A DNA stretch of 64,000 bases from Diphasiastrum complanatum. Lineage: Eukaryota > Streptophyta > Lycopodiopsida > Lycopodiales > Lycopodiaceae. Positions 22,553 to 33,886 of the stretch are shown piece after piece; the stretch's first letter is position 1; every line of letters starts with the position of its first letter. Position numbers and translations under genes: made by a program. The notes under the pieces were generated by a model. That model was not told where the DNA came from. It was given only the letters and a program-made list of their open reading frames with translations, and made no database searches. Location of the stretch: NCBI GenBank assembly GCA_029204225.1, contig CM055093.1:45800338-45864337 (forward strand), given 5' to 3'.

Positions 22553-23950
22553 GGTTGTTTTGTCAAAAATTGTTTCATTTAAGGCTAAAGTTCAGAATGA
22601 TTCAGCTAGGTTTTTGTTCAGCAGGGTTTTAGTTGCGTTTGTTGTGAATCGTGATCCGGGAGAGATAGAGAGAGGGAGAATCATAAAAAGGGAGATTCTT
22701 GCTATGTTCATTGGGAATGCCCCAATGTGTTCTCTTTTTTTTTATATGGGATGCAGCTTTAGCATAAAGGGACCATCCTGCACCTGAAACAGTCGGCAAA
22801 CTACACAATCATATTCCCCTCGATCAGAGCTTTCATCTGATACCCATATTGCACAAAAAAATGTCAAAAAAAAAAAAATTCGATTCTACACAATTCTGGG
22901 AAAATCCCGAATCGCGAATCGGGATCGCGATTCTAAATCACGATTCGCGAATCACACTGCAACTATGACTCCAAATAAGCTTATGTAGAATATTTTAGTC
23001 ACCATGAGAGAAGTCTATACATGGTACATCTTTATGATTTTTTGTAATGTGTTCTTGAATGTAAATGTGGTAATTAACACTTGTGCCACCACCTCTATTC
23101 CGATGATTAAAGAATTTCTTTTTCATATTACCAAGACCAACACATACATTTTTCATGGCTTTTAGAAGTCAAATGCCTTATTGAGAAGAGCTCATGGTTT
23201 AAAATACCTTGGCGAGCTCATGGTTTGGCAATCATTAACATGGAAATCCACAATTTGTGTATGACATCAGCTACACGCCTAGCTAGAAAAAGCAATATTT
23301 TTGAGCAGCACCACAAATCCTTAAATAACCTCCAATACAATTTTCTTGCATATCTTCTCCACTATGTTGCCAAATGACAAACTAACAAGCAATAGCAATC
23401 GGCAAGATTACTTTATTTTATCTTAGAAGAAGGCATATTCATAGGCTTGGCACAGGGCACAGTGATTGTTTCTGAATTTGGTACTATTTTCCACTATTGT
23501 GATACTAAATTTCAATCTTACAACATTTAGATGTTGTGAGACTGAAATTTAGTATTGAATTAGATAGATTGTAATCATAAGTATCACAATAGGAAGAGCG
23601 TTTTTTGCCAAAGAGCGATTCTTCTAGTTCGGTGTCATAAACGCAGACCAACAAGAAACAGTAACCAGATTGAAAATCCGTGCAAATCACTTGCAAGGCA
23701 AGGAACTATGACCTTGTTGAGACCGTAGTGCTCCCTGTATGGAGATGGCCAGTAACAGATCTAAGCGTACATTTGATGTTCGGAGGCTAGTGAAGGTGGA
23801 AGGCGAGGTCGATGCTGCTTTCGCTTGCAAGCTCCTGCTGCTGCCTGCTTTTGGATTTGCGCTTCTTTTTCTTGTTCTTGTTGTTGTTGGCAGACGTAAA
23901 TATCCATAGCCATATGACAAGCATAGGGAGGAGGAAGAAGAGAAAGCCAT
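16906..23950 (-). CDS. SOUL heme-binding family protein, 5' exons (partial)
   Basis: Four exons join in phase. Exon 1 (23950-23713, 79 codons +1) starts ATGGC with a Ser/Arg-rich plastid-type transit peptide and a conserved helix (NVRLDLLLAISIQGALRSQQ). Exon 2 (17910-17824) has FTAEARNF and PRSLEEALMT. Exon 3 (17281-17211) has VPNLETTPYRILL and YEIREYE. Exon 4 (17007-16906) has YLVAETEM and ASSQAFNTLASYLFGK. All introns are GT-AG; exon lengths 238, 87, 71 and 102 give 166 codons without a stop. This is the N-terminal half of the SOUL/HBP family (heme or tetrapyrrole binding; plant members are often plastid-localised). The C-terminal half, with its MTTPV motif, was not found down to position 1. 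The gene is either truncated or has a fourth intron longer than 16.9 kb. Intron 1 (5.8 kb) holds a hAT transposon. Confidence 0.85.
18895..22328 (+). pseudogene. hAT transposase (BED finger, DUF659, dimerization)
   Basis: Exons 18895-19892, ~19962-20325, 20423-20829, 20928-21097, 21207-21544 and 21663-22328, most with good GT-AG sites. In order: BED zinc finger (RWRCLHCGGHFTGSLTRVRAHL), a long Ala/Gly/Ser/Gln-rich linker with repeats, DUF659 core (GCTILSDGWTD, VVQVVTDNAS, WTPCAAHCIDLL), central domain (KPAPTRFAFYFLVLERL), and the C-terminal dimerization motif (CERNWSTW...KRNKLS). The tail is acidic then Arg/Gly-rich. In-frame TAG at 19837, 20672, 21380 and 22044, TGA at 22080 and a 1-base frameshift near 20205 disable it. 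A 5' UTR intron (18233-18873) is plausible. Confidence 0.85.
22501..22549. repeat. (GA)n microsatellite in hAT 3' region
   Basis: About 49 bases of perfect GA repeat between the transposase stop and the right terminus of the hAT element. Confidence 0.98.
22968..23712 (-). other. Remainder of SOUL intron 1
   Basis: Between hAT right flank and exon 1 donor. A 20-base inverted repeat around 23510-23560 (AATTTCAATCTTACAACATTTAGATGTTGTGAGACTGAAATT-like arms) can form a hairpin. No exon is seen. Confidence 0.55.
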
Positions 23951-24005
23951 CTTATTATTATGGTATGAATGAATGAGAGAGAGAGAGAGATACATATGGG
24001 CTTGG

Positions 24006-24013
24006 CTTTATAG
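24006..24013 (-). promoter_or_regulatory. Candidate TATA box of SOUL gene
   Basis: Minus strand reads CTATAAAG about 56 bases upstream of the chosen ATG, followed by a CT-rich leader. Spacing and context fit a plant core promoter; there is no direct proof. Confidence 0.35.
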
Positions 24014-24066
24014 TCACATATATTATATGTTTTATTAGAGATTGTTATATATATACAACTTGGCCA

Positions 24067-24148
24067 AACCATTTAGGGAGAGCTATGTTCCTTAGATGTC
24101 ATTACACAACCATTTAGGGAGAGCTATGCTCCTTAGATGTCGCTACAC
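24067..24148. repeat. 41-bp tandem duplication upstream of SOUL gene
   Basis: AACCATTTAGGGAGAGCTATG begins both copies (24067 and 24108). The copies differ at about three positions. Confidence 0.9.
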
Positions 24149-24723
24149 ATTGGTTTTGATTCGAGCCTAAACCTTTTTAGGTGCAATCAACAACTATGCC
24201 CATACAACACCCCACGCGATGGTTAAATAGTGAATGTAATGCTTGTATAGAAAGGAAAATATTGCTTGCTCTAGAAGATCATAGCATGGCATTTTGTATA
24301 TAGGTTGGTCAAAATATAGGCTAATCCCAAAACCAAGGGGTGCTATGCCATGTGTCCGTAGTCTATTGTTGAAACTAAGCTTTGATCTAAATTTGAGTGC
24401 TATGTGTTTGTTGTGAAATAGCTTTCTTGTGTGATATGCTAGAATTTGAAATGCTACTAGAAACCAATGTAACAATGTAAGTGATTGTATACATGTCCAT
24501 AGTCATCTAGTAGTCATGTTGTCAAAATAAAACGAGTTTGTCCATAGCTTCACAATGATTCCTTGCACCCCTTCAATCATCTCTCTCGAATTACAAAATC
24601 AAAGAAATGGAACCAACACAGAATCATTGATAGAAGAATGTGGGAGTACAAAATTGACAAAAAATGTGACAATAATTTAATTCCAAAGACAATTGGAAAC
24701 CTTGAAGAAGGGAATATAGTTCC

Positions 24724-24724
<1 letters not shown>
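24149..24724. other. Non-coding
   Basis: No gene, repeat array or element end was recognised in this AT-rich stretch upstream of the (TG)n tract. Confidence 0.5.

Positions 24725-24775
<51 letters not shown>
24725..24775. repeat. (TG)n microsatellite
   Basis: About 51 bases of TG repeat. It is followed by AGTGTGCCCGTTGATGACGG, which recurs in diverged form near 28450. Confidence 0.97.
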
Positions 24776-24778
<3 letters not shown>

Positions 24779-24839
24779 AGCGCAGTGTGCCCGTTGATGA
24801 CGGGCGGTTGATGGTGTGTGTGTGCGCGAGGGCGTGCAG

Positions 24840-24943
<104 letters not shown>

Positions 24944-25125
24944 TCCCCTCCCTTGCACACCTCCTTGCACCCTCCCCAAGCCCCCGCCCTTGCGTCCTCC
25001 CCACATGTGCTCCCTTTGCCCTCTCTTTGCCCCCTCCCCACACCCTCCCGACACGCCCTCCCTTTGTTGGATTTCTATCCTCTCCATCCCTATCTCTATC
25101 TCTGCTAATCTAGATCCATTCATTA

Positions 25126-26212
25126 TGTTGTTGTAAATATTCCTACAGTCGCATACCCTTCAGAAATACAAGGAAAGTCAAGGTCATTTCGGTAGTGTGG
25201 CGAAAAAAGCGACAATTTCGAAGGTCCGTGAACAATATGTTCTTTTTTCAGAAATGCGAAAAAGCCGAAGGTGTCACAATTTTTCGAATGTATTGCATTT
25301 CTGAGCCCTTAGCCGAAGTCGACTGACATGAGAGCAGCACTCGACTTGTCCGAAGTCTACGACTTATCCAAAGTCTCCGACGTGTTTGCAGTCTTTGACT
25401 TCTCAGACTTGTCTAACTTCTGAGTCCGACATTGAAGTTTGTCGAACCTCCGATGTCAACTATCCGACTTCTTCAAAAGTCGATGTAAGTGCCAAATCTC
25501 AAAGTCAATTTCATCAAATTGGTGGCTCAACAGTACCTTTGTCACGACCGGACAAACTGAATCAGATATTGTTCAAGTGCGACTACCAACAGCACGTAGT
25601 GCCTTAATCCTGTTTGCGAATTACTCATTAATCATTCTTTTAATCGGTTAGCCATGTGTATATATACAGCGGCTTATGAGCGCTTCGGTTAAGCTCCATG
25701 AATAGCTCAATAATCTATTTGTCATTCATAGCGCAATTCTATTATTTTTTCTCTCTATTATTATAGAGTATCAACTCAGAAAGAACGCGACTCTACTCTA
25801 CTTTCAGACTGTATTTTCTATACAACTAATCAATCAATGTTCCAATAATCTAGGTTGTGTATGATGAATGCTTATTTCATTTCATGTTTAGATAGATCTA
25901 TACTCGTAGATAAATCTATTCATAGATTAAACTATTCTTATATGATTGATAGCTTCTGTCAATTTATCGTTCTAAAATACCTCGCCTAAAATGCTTCGCA
26001 AAGCTAAATCTGTAATCAAGGTATATGTGCATGGCTAGGGAATCAACTTAGTCGATCCAGCGACTTCAAAAGTTGTGATCAAGTAGGACAGACTTCAAGA
26101 CGTCGAAGTTGGTCTGAACCGATAGACTTAGTTTCATGCACTGAGGATTCCCTGTTGTTGCTCCTTTACTGCAACAGACATTGTCGGTTGATCCACCATT
26201 CGAATCCCAACA
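25126..26212 (+). repeat. Ty1/copia-type 5' LTR
   Basis: It begins TGTTGTTGTAAATATT and ends CCCAACA directly before a tRNA-Met primer site. A TATATATAC motif near 25660 could be the core promoter. The left boundary is uncertain by a few bases and no partner LTR was identified. Confidence 0.55.
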
Positions 26213-26224
26213 TGGTATTAGAGC
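26213..26224 (+). other. Copia primer binding site
   Basis: TGGTATTAGAGC is one base from the tRNA-Met consensus TGGTATCAGAGC, immediately after the LTR end. Confidence 0.8.
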
Positions 26225-26376
26225 GATTAATTATTGCTCCATGTTTATTTGATACCAACATCATATTAGAGTTGTAGCATTATTAAAACGATTGTCCTGA
26301 TAGTGTAGACATTTGTTATAATTGTTTTCAGTCATATTAATCTACTATCTACATTACACTCATCCCGAAATTCCAA

Positions 26377-26480
26377 ATGGATTCGCAATCACAGTCTGCC
26401 ATAATGGTAGACAAACTCGATGGCTCAAACTGTGAAAGTTTTCAGATCATTAAGATCCAATCCACTTAAAAGGTCTTTGG
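26377..26480 (+). pseudogene. Truncated copia Gag start
   Basis: ATG at 26377 opens MDSQSQSAIMVDKLDGSNCESF, matching the usual N terminus of copia Gag (KLDG-N-Y-x-x-W). It breaks after about 28 residues at a TAA, and the downstream sequence no longer resembles the family. Confidence 0.6.
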
Positions 26481-26640
26481 TTAGAAAGAGAAATACACTA
26501 CCAATCTCACTAATGTAGAAAAATCAGCATCTACACACAAAATGAGATGCAAACACTAATAGAGCTTGATCAAACTTGAATGAAATGATAAAGTGCTATT
26601 GTTGTCCGTACAAAACCAGCAAGCTATTGTATTTCACAGG

Positions 26641-27076
26641 TGTGGATCCGAAAATAGCAATTATAGATCATTCTACACATAAATTGCGTGCAATCACAAG
26701 TATAGTGTACCAATGGATAGTAAACTCAAGAGACCCATGTATAAGCATGAAATGAGATAGAGAAGAGAGAAAATCATTCTCTCCATGAGTTACATCCTTT
26801 TATAACAGGTCCAAACCCTATTTGGCCACTTGGCTTTCCCTCCAAAATGCTAACCCTGCTATTTTTGGGTCTAGATTCAAAGTGCCCAACAGTCAAATTT
26901 GAATCTACTCAAATTCGCCTTCTAACTTTTCCACACTTTCAAATTGTGTTTATTCAAATGACATTTAGACTTATAAACTTTGAAAAGTCAATCTTTAAGT
27001 CAAAAAACAAAGCTGGCCTCAATATGCCAAATATGGAAATATAGCAAATATGATCAAACTAGTTGAATCTTTCACA
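26641..27076 (-). repeat. Copia LTR of a minus-strand element
   Basis: On minus it starts TGTGAAAGATTC right after the polypurine-rich GAAGAGGGAG that follows the RNase H stop. TTATAAAAGGATG near 26805-26816 fits its promoter. Its far end near 26641 (TGTGGATCC on plus) is tentative. Confidence 0.5.
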
Positions 27077-28130
27077 CTCCCTCTTCAACTAGTTTTAGCA
27101 TGGACTTTGATAACACTCCAAGTGATGTCCTATGCTTCATGAATAAGTCCTTTCCCAATGCTTTGGTGAAGATATCAGCTACACATTCCCTTGAAGACAC
27201 ATGTTGAAGCTCTACCTCCTTTGCAATGACTTGCTCCCTCACAAAATGTTGCAATACCACTTCAATGAGCCATGAAGAATCACATAGAATGTAAATGAGA
27301 TGATTCCACCATGCTTCCAACTCTGAACTCTCTGGAAAAATACAGCAAACATACAATAAATGTGAGTGATCAACATTTGCTTGCATGTCTCCTCCTTCTT
27401 TCTCCTTTGTTGCCTTGTATCCACCATCAAACTCCATGAATGAGCCTCCATCTCCATTTTGCAATAAGATGCCATCATCACTTGATGACTTGACCATGAA
27501 TGAGTGATATAATGAGCCTCCAATAGCTTCATTTCCATCAGCAAAACCAGCCAAGAATGCTAATACAAATCCAACATTAAAACAATGCCCACCAACGTAG
27601 CTAGTTTTACCATATCTTGACAATTTGCACACACACATGAAATTGCTCAAACATGAGATAGTACAAGTAAAGTAGACTTGAAAAACTCTTCCTTGATGCT
27701 CCTTTGACCTTACTTGAGTCTTCAATAGGTTGCAAAAACATATCCATAACATCTCTGCCAACTACCTCTCCTTTGATGCTCTTGACTAGCTCCAAATTGC
27801 CACCTTCCTTTTTGCCTTGTTTGAGATCAACCTTTTGATCATCCAGCTTGACCATCAAAGTCATTGAACAAACTTTGTTTTCCAAATCCATTACTTGATT
27901 TTACAGCAAGATAACATAGCTCCATGTACACAAGAAGATCCACCAAAAGATGTTTCACTCTTCATAAGAGCTTGATACTCAAGATCTATTGCTTGGATCC
28001 ACTCCTCTTCTTTCCTAACCCTTTTGATTATATGTGAGCCTTGAAGGTACTTGTCTTTCCCTTGATGTTCTCCTTGGCTTTTGACTTGATGAAGATCCAT
28101 CATCATCACCATCCAAAGTAGTGTTTGCGC
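27077..28130 (-). pseudogene. Decayed Ty1/copia pol, 3' end
   Basis: The C-terminal RNase H signature is clear: HFVREQVIAKEVELQHVSS then ADIFTKALGKDLF and LVEEGV, ending at the polypurine tract. Upstream, a fragment with EEEWIQAIDLEYQALMKSET (near 27990) corresponds to the start of the RT domain. The region between is heavily scrambled. No intact enzyme remains. Confidence 0.75.
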
Positions 28131-28596
28131 GCGCGCGCGCACACGCGTATGTGTTCATACCCACAAAAAGTGTTTATATATTTTTGGAGGCTTTTTTTTT
28201 TACCATTTTTTTTAAACCTATTTAACAAATGGTTGACATTTTAAGCATATATATGCGTCATTGACGGGCGGCCGACGATCTCAGGTGACTGCCGATGATT
28301 TGGATGGCGGCCGATAGTTTAGGAGGAAAGCCGATGGTCGTTGACGGGTGGTTGATGTATGTGTGTGTATGTATGTGAGTGCATGTGTTTATGTATGTGT
28401 GCGTATTCGTGAGAGTGCATATATTTGTGCATGCTTGTGGGTAGTCTAGCATAGTGTGCCCGTCGATGGTAGGCGGCCGATGATGTGGGTGTGTGTATGA
28501 TTTGTGTCCGATGGTGTGTGTGATTATGTGGCCGATGGTGTCCAATGATTTCTGTCTGATGATGTGTGTGATTTAAGTGTTCATCCATATGTTTGA
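28124..28596. repeat. Alternating purine-pyrimidine and GGCGGCCGATG repeats
   Basis: 28124-28146 is (GC)n(CA)n-like. From 28255 to 28560 the motif GGCGGCCGATG/GGCGGCCGATA with short (TGTG) runs recurs. TAGTGTGCCCGTCGATGGTAGG near 28455 matches 24785 with changes. No gene is seen. Confidence 0.65.
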
Positions 28597-28746
28597 GGTA
28601 AGTGATCAACCGAATGTTTGTGGTAAGTAATCAGCCGAATGTTTGTGGTAAGTGATCAGTCAGACATCTGTGGTAAGTGATCAGCCGAATGTTTGAGATA
28701 AGTGATCACCCAAATGTATGTGGTAAGTGATCAGCCGGATGGGTGG
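28597..28746 (+). repeat. 25-bp minisatellite, six units
   Basis: Unit GGTAAGTGATCAGCCGAATG plus TTTGT, six imperfect copies in exact 25-base register. Most units start with GGTAAGT, a consensus 5' splice donor. Confidence 0.85.
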
Positions 28747-29329
28747 GTAAGCCCGTCACGGGCAGTTGGAGGTCAAAGGTGACAGAGAATGTGTTAGTAC
28801 GAAATGTGTGTTTGTATGTGATGCAACTCGTCGGATGCAACTCGTCGGTTCTAGACGTCGGATGTAACTCGTCACACACACCACTCTTCCTCACTTTATG
28901 GCCCTCCCACTTCATTTTTGCCCATACCTCCTTCTTGTTACCATCATGAACCCTCTCCATACTTCTTTTCTCTTCTCTCCTCTGTTTTGTGTCTTTTTTG
29001 CCCCCTTAACCCCCACTTATTTCTTTGGCAAAAAACTCCCAATTTGTTTTCTTAGACCTCCACCCAATTTTTTCTTTTAATCCCTCCTTGCTATTTAATA
29101 AGTCCATTTTTTATGGTATTAAGCCTCATCTCAGACAACTTCCCCTCTTTTTGTTATAGAACCAACAAAAACTCCTTTGTTATTGCGTAAAAACCCTCCT
29201 CTTATGTTTTTGCCACCCCTATGTTATGAAATAGATCTTCCTTTAACTTTTTCTTATTTATCATCAAACCCCTCCTCTCTCTCTCACCCTCACCCATCTA
29301 TAATGGTTAATATTGTTTTAACCTTTCTT
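28747..29329. other. Non-coding, pyrimidine-rich
   Basis: GATGCAACTCGTCG is repeated at about 28820 and 28833, with a variant at 28860. After 28880 the plus strand is C/T-rich with no frame of interest. Confidence 0.5.
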
Positions 29330-30015
29330 TCGGAAAATTTAATTATTAATGGGTAATGAAACTTCACAATGCATTTAAAGTTTTTGAGGTATTTAAGTTA
29401 AAGGTTAATTATGAAGTAATGCATGTTACAATATTCTCAAATAACTTCAAGTTGAAAGTTCATAGTTATAGTATTTCATTTTTCATTTTCATTTTCCATC
29501 TCTTTGAAACTTCAAAGTTCACAAAGACTTAAACTTCAAAGTTGAAGTTTTAAAACTTTTGCATTAAATAGGTTTTATGAGATTACATAGATTCCAATTA
29601 GATTCTATGAAACTTCAAGGTGGAAGTTTTAAAGTTACTTCAAAGTTGAAGTTTTAAAGCTTTCACATTAATTAGATTCTATGAGGTTACATAGATTCCT
29701 TGTCCATTTAAATGGCTTGTAATATTCAAAGTTCACAGAAGACTCGAATTTAAAGTTGAAATTTTAATAGTTTCACCTTAACTAGATTATTTAGATTATG
29801 TGTCCATTTACTTAAACTTTCACAATTACATAGATTCTTGTGTCCATTTATTAAAGGTTCACATTACATAGATTCTTGTGTCCATTTACATCTTCATAGT
29901 TCACAAAAAGTTAAACTTCAAAGAAGTGCAAAGTTGAAGTTCTAAAATTACTTCAAACATCACAAAGACTTAAACTTTAGAGTTGAAGTTTTAAAACTTC
30001 CACATTAAATCCAAT
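29330..30015. repeat. Degenerate satellite with CTTCAAAGTTGAAG core
   Basis: The self-complementary motif CTTCAAAGTTGAAG or half of it recurs across about 680 AT-rich bases. It alternates with ACATAGATTC-TTGTGTCCATTTA and TTCACATTAA blocks. Order is consistent enough to suggest a worn tandem array of roughly 100-150 bp units. Confidence 0.6.
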
Positions 30016-31133
<1,118 letters not shown>

Positions 31134-31995
31134 TTGCGGTTTCTTGCGATTTTGAGTCGTGCATCAAGCTTAGAGAAAAAGTGTAGAAAGGACAAATCCA
31201 AGCTCAAGCGTTCCTATTGTGGCAATAAGGGGCACTTTGCATCCGAGTGTTTCAAGAAGAAGCATGCACAAGGAGAGGGAAAGCAAGAAACTCTTATAAT
31301 TGAGGAGGATAAAGATGATGAAGAATTATCTTTGATGGCATCAACTACTTCATCAGCATGCAAGAACAACTCAAAGGACAATTGGTGGATACATAGTGGG
31401 GGCATCTTTCCACACAACATTTCAAAAGGAATTTTTCTCAACTCTGCTCTCTTATCGTGGTGTTAAGAAGTCAATTTTTACAGCAAATGATTAAGAATGT
31501 AGTGTTGTAGGTTTTGGTACAATTCCTTTCTACATAGGATCTTCAAAAAAATTGATTATAGACAATGTACTTTTTGTGTCTTCTATTACCAAAAATCTTT
31601 TGAGTGTGGATCAATTGATGAATAAAGGCTTTGATGTTTATTTCAAGCATGGTGTTTGCTCTATTCTCAAGGATAATAGTGTTTTCCCTGAGTTCTTTGG
31701 GCCTCTTTTCCTGCTCAACCTTACTCACACTCAATGTCTCACTTCTAAATTCTTGCCTCCTTATTTTGATGCTATCTATGCAATTTTGCTCACCATGAAA
31801 GATCTCACTGATTGGGATGGTGGTAGTAACGTTTCTCCCCTTGAGCATCTTTGGTTTTCAAAGATCATCACTTTGAACTCCAAACCTTTTGATTTCATTA
31901 AAACTAAAATTTATCAAAATCTCTCCAATAAAGGCATCGCCACTTTGGCGTCACATCATGGACTTCGCTTATTTCTCCAATTTTGCTCTTCTTAG
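31134..31995 (+). pseudogene. Ty1/copia Gag-protease-pre-integrase relic
   Basis: A zinc knuckle YCGNKGHFASEC has lost its first Cys (Ser instead). A protease motif WWIHSGG stands where WxIDSGA is usual, so the catalytic Asp is His. In a shifted frame follows VLFVSSITKNLLSVDQLMNKGFDVYF, the conserved GAG-pre-integrase segment. All three changes and the frameshifts mark it as dead. Confidence 0.8.
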
Positions 31996-32546
31996 AAAAG
32001 ATCTCAATCTCTTTATACTTGTAAATAGCTTTTTGCTTTTCTCATTATGACCAAGGTAAATTTTCCACTACCTCTCCTGATTTTTGTAACTCAAAAATGG
32101 TATTTTAAACCTTGCGACAAAAAGAAGGACAAATTTCATATTCTTCTATTTATGTCTCTACCACTATATTTTCCTTGTGTAACTCCAAATAGTTTCTCTC
32201 AAACAAATCTAGACTTATGTCGACTCTGTCTGATCAGACCTGCCAAAATGAAGTTCTTCGCCCTCAGAATCTTACAACATTTCTTTAGTTTTGCATGCCT
32301 CGTTTCCTTCCTGTACATACTCATGGGTCATGAAGGCCCTAGATCAACAAATGATAGGCTACACCATAGGAACTGGTTCTCACACTTTAGCCACCTCATC
32401 TCTGTGTCTAACTGGTATCTCTGGCATACAAACATCCCTGGGGATACACTATTTTCACAAGAATCTTATACTCTTGGCCGCAATCATATTTTTTCCCCTT
32501 GAAGTTTCATACAACAGATCCATTCCTTCATATTGAGGTTTTGCCA
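31996..32546. other. Non-coding
   Basis: No protein family or repeat was recognised; short frames only. Confidence 0.45.
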
Positions 32547-32712
32547 AATCTCACCCGACGGGATCTGCTTCAATCTCAACCGACGGGATCCGCTTCAATC
32601 TCAACCGATGGGATCCACTTGAATCTCAACCGACGGATCTTCATAAGATCTCGACCGACGGACTTTCATAAGATCTCGACCGACGTGACTTCATTAAAAT
32701 CTTGACCGACGA
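32547..32712 (+). repeat. 25-bp minisatellite A, seven CCGACG cores
   Basis: Cores of the form ATCTCAACCGACG occur at 32547, 32572, 32597, 32622, ~32647, ~32672 and ~32698, a 25(+/-1)-base period. Five of the seven contain RCCGAC. Confidence 0.85.
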
Positions 32713-33321
32713 TACAGAAACATCCCATTATGCCCACGCCCACCCAAAGGCGTCCATAAATGCCATCACTTCGACCACATTTGCACCTCAGCGAAGTGCG
32801 AACTCTGGAGCTCCCTGGCGATGATCCTCTGGCGATTTTTAGACTCTCCTACACGATCCTGGCGCTATCTCATCCGGTGCATCCGTCAGTGCTTCTACAC
32901 CATCTCCACCCAGTTTCAGCCATCCTCATGTGTTTTTCATTGAGAGCACCATCACAAACCGTTTCCAACCCTAATATCGCCAGTGGAGAACAAAGCATTT
33001 GATACATTTCGCATGCTGAGGGGTAGTGTCATGCAAGCATTCCAAACGCTTCTGTTACACTATTGAGCATCAACTTTTAATCTTCCACACTTTTCATCCT
33101 CTCCAAACAACCGTCTTAACCAAACGTCACTTTCTTTACATCTCTTCACCTCTTCCGCTTAGTCACAACCATATACCCACATCTTCTTTTTCAGAACCTC
33201 TACAACCCATTGTTCACACCATACTTCGATTACCACACATCCTCCATACCCTTCCATCCACAATACCTCCACTTTCACACACCCTCCTTCCCATCCTCAG
33301 TTTCTCACAGTCCATTCCTTT
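32713..33321. other. Spacer between the two minisatellites
   Basis: C-rich, no gene recognised. Confidence 0.5.
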
Positions 33322-33830
33322 CCTTCCATCTCAGCCGATGCATTTTCCTTCCATCTCAGCTGATGCATTTTCCTTCCATCTCAGCCGACGCATTTTCCTT
33401 CCATCTCAGCCGACGCCTTTTTCACTCCATCTCAGCCGATGCCTTTACCACTCCATCTCAGCCGACGCCTTTTTCACTCCATCTCAGCCGATGCATTTTC
33501 CACTCCATCTCAGCCGACGCATTTTCCTTCCATCTCAGCCGACGCATTTTCCACTCCATCTCAACCGACACATTTTCCTTCCATCTCAGCCGACGCATTT
33601 TCCTTCCATCTCAGCCGACGCCTTTTCCACTCCATCTCAGCCGACGCATTTTCCACTCCATCTCAGCCAACGCATTTTTCTTCCATCTCAGCCGACGCAT
33701 TTTCCTTCCATCTCAGCCGACGCCTTTTCCACTCCATCTCAACCGACACATTTTCATTCCATCTCAGCCGACACCTTTTCCTTCCATCCCAGCCGACGCC
33801 CTCCGCTCCCATCTCCACAGACACCCTTTT
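33322..33830 (+). repeat. 25/26-bp minisatellite B, about 19 units
   Basis: Unit CATCTCAGCCGACGCATTTT plus CCTTC or CCACTC. About nineteen clear copies and a worn last one; fourteen keep RCCGAC. Because 25 is not a multiple of three, all plus frames stay open, giving spurious overlapping proteins of 200-350 residues that are not called. Confidence 0.93.
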
Positions 33831-33886
33831 TTCAGATTATTTGTTACTCTCTTTTTCCAATTTTTTCATCTGGGCACACGGCAACA

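Larger units (their letters stand above)
17982..22967 (+). mobile_element. hAT DNA transposon in SOUL intron 1
   Basis: Left end CAGCGAATCGTGGACAGAATCG (17990) and right end, read inverted, CAGTGTGATTCGCGAATCGTG (ending at 22959) form an imperfect terminal inverted repeat with the CA-G ends usual for hAT. Flanking octamers TAACGCTG and CAACTATG agree at 5 of 8 positions, a worn 8-bp target duplication. The right end carries clustered GAATCGCGA-type subterminal motifs (22905-22955). The element is 4970 bp and opposite in direction to the host gene. Confidence 0.75.
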
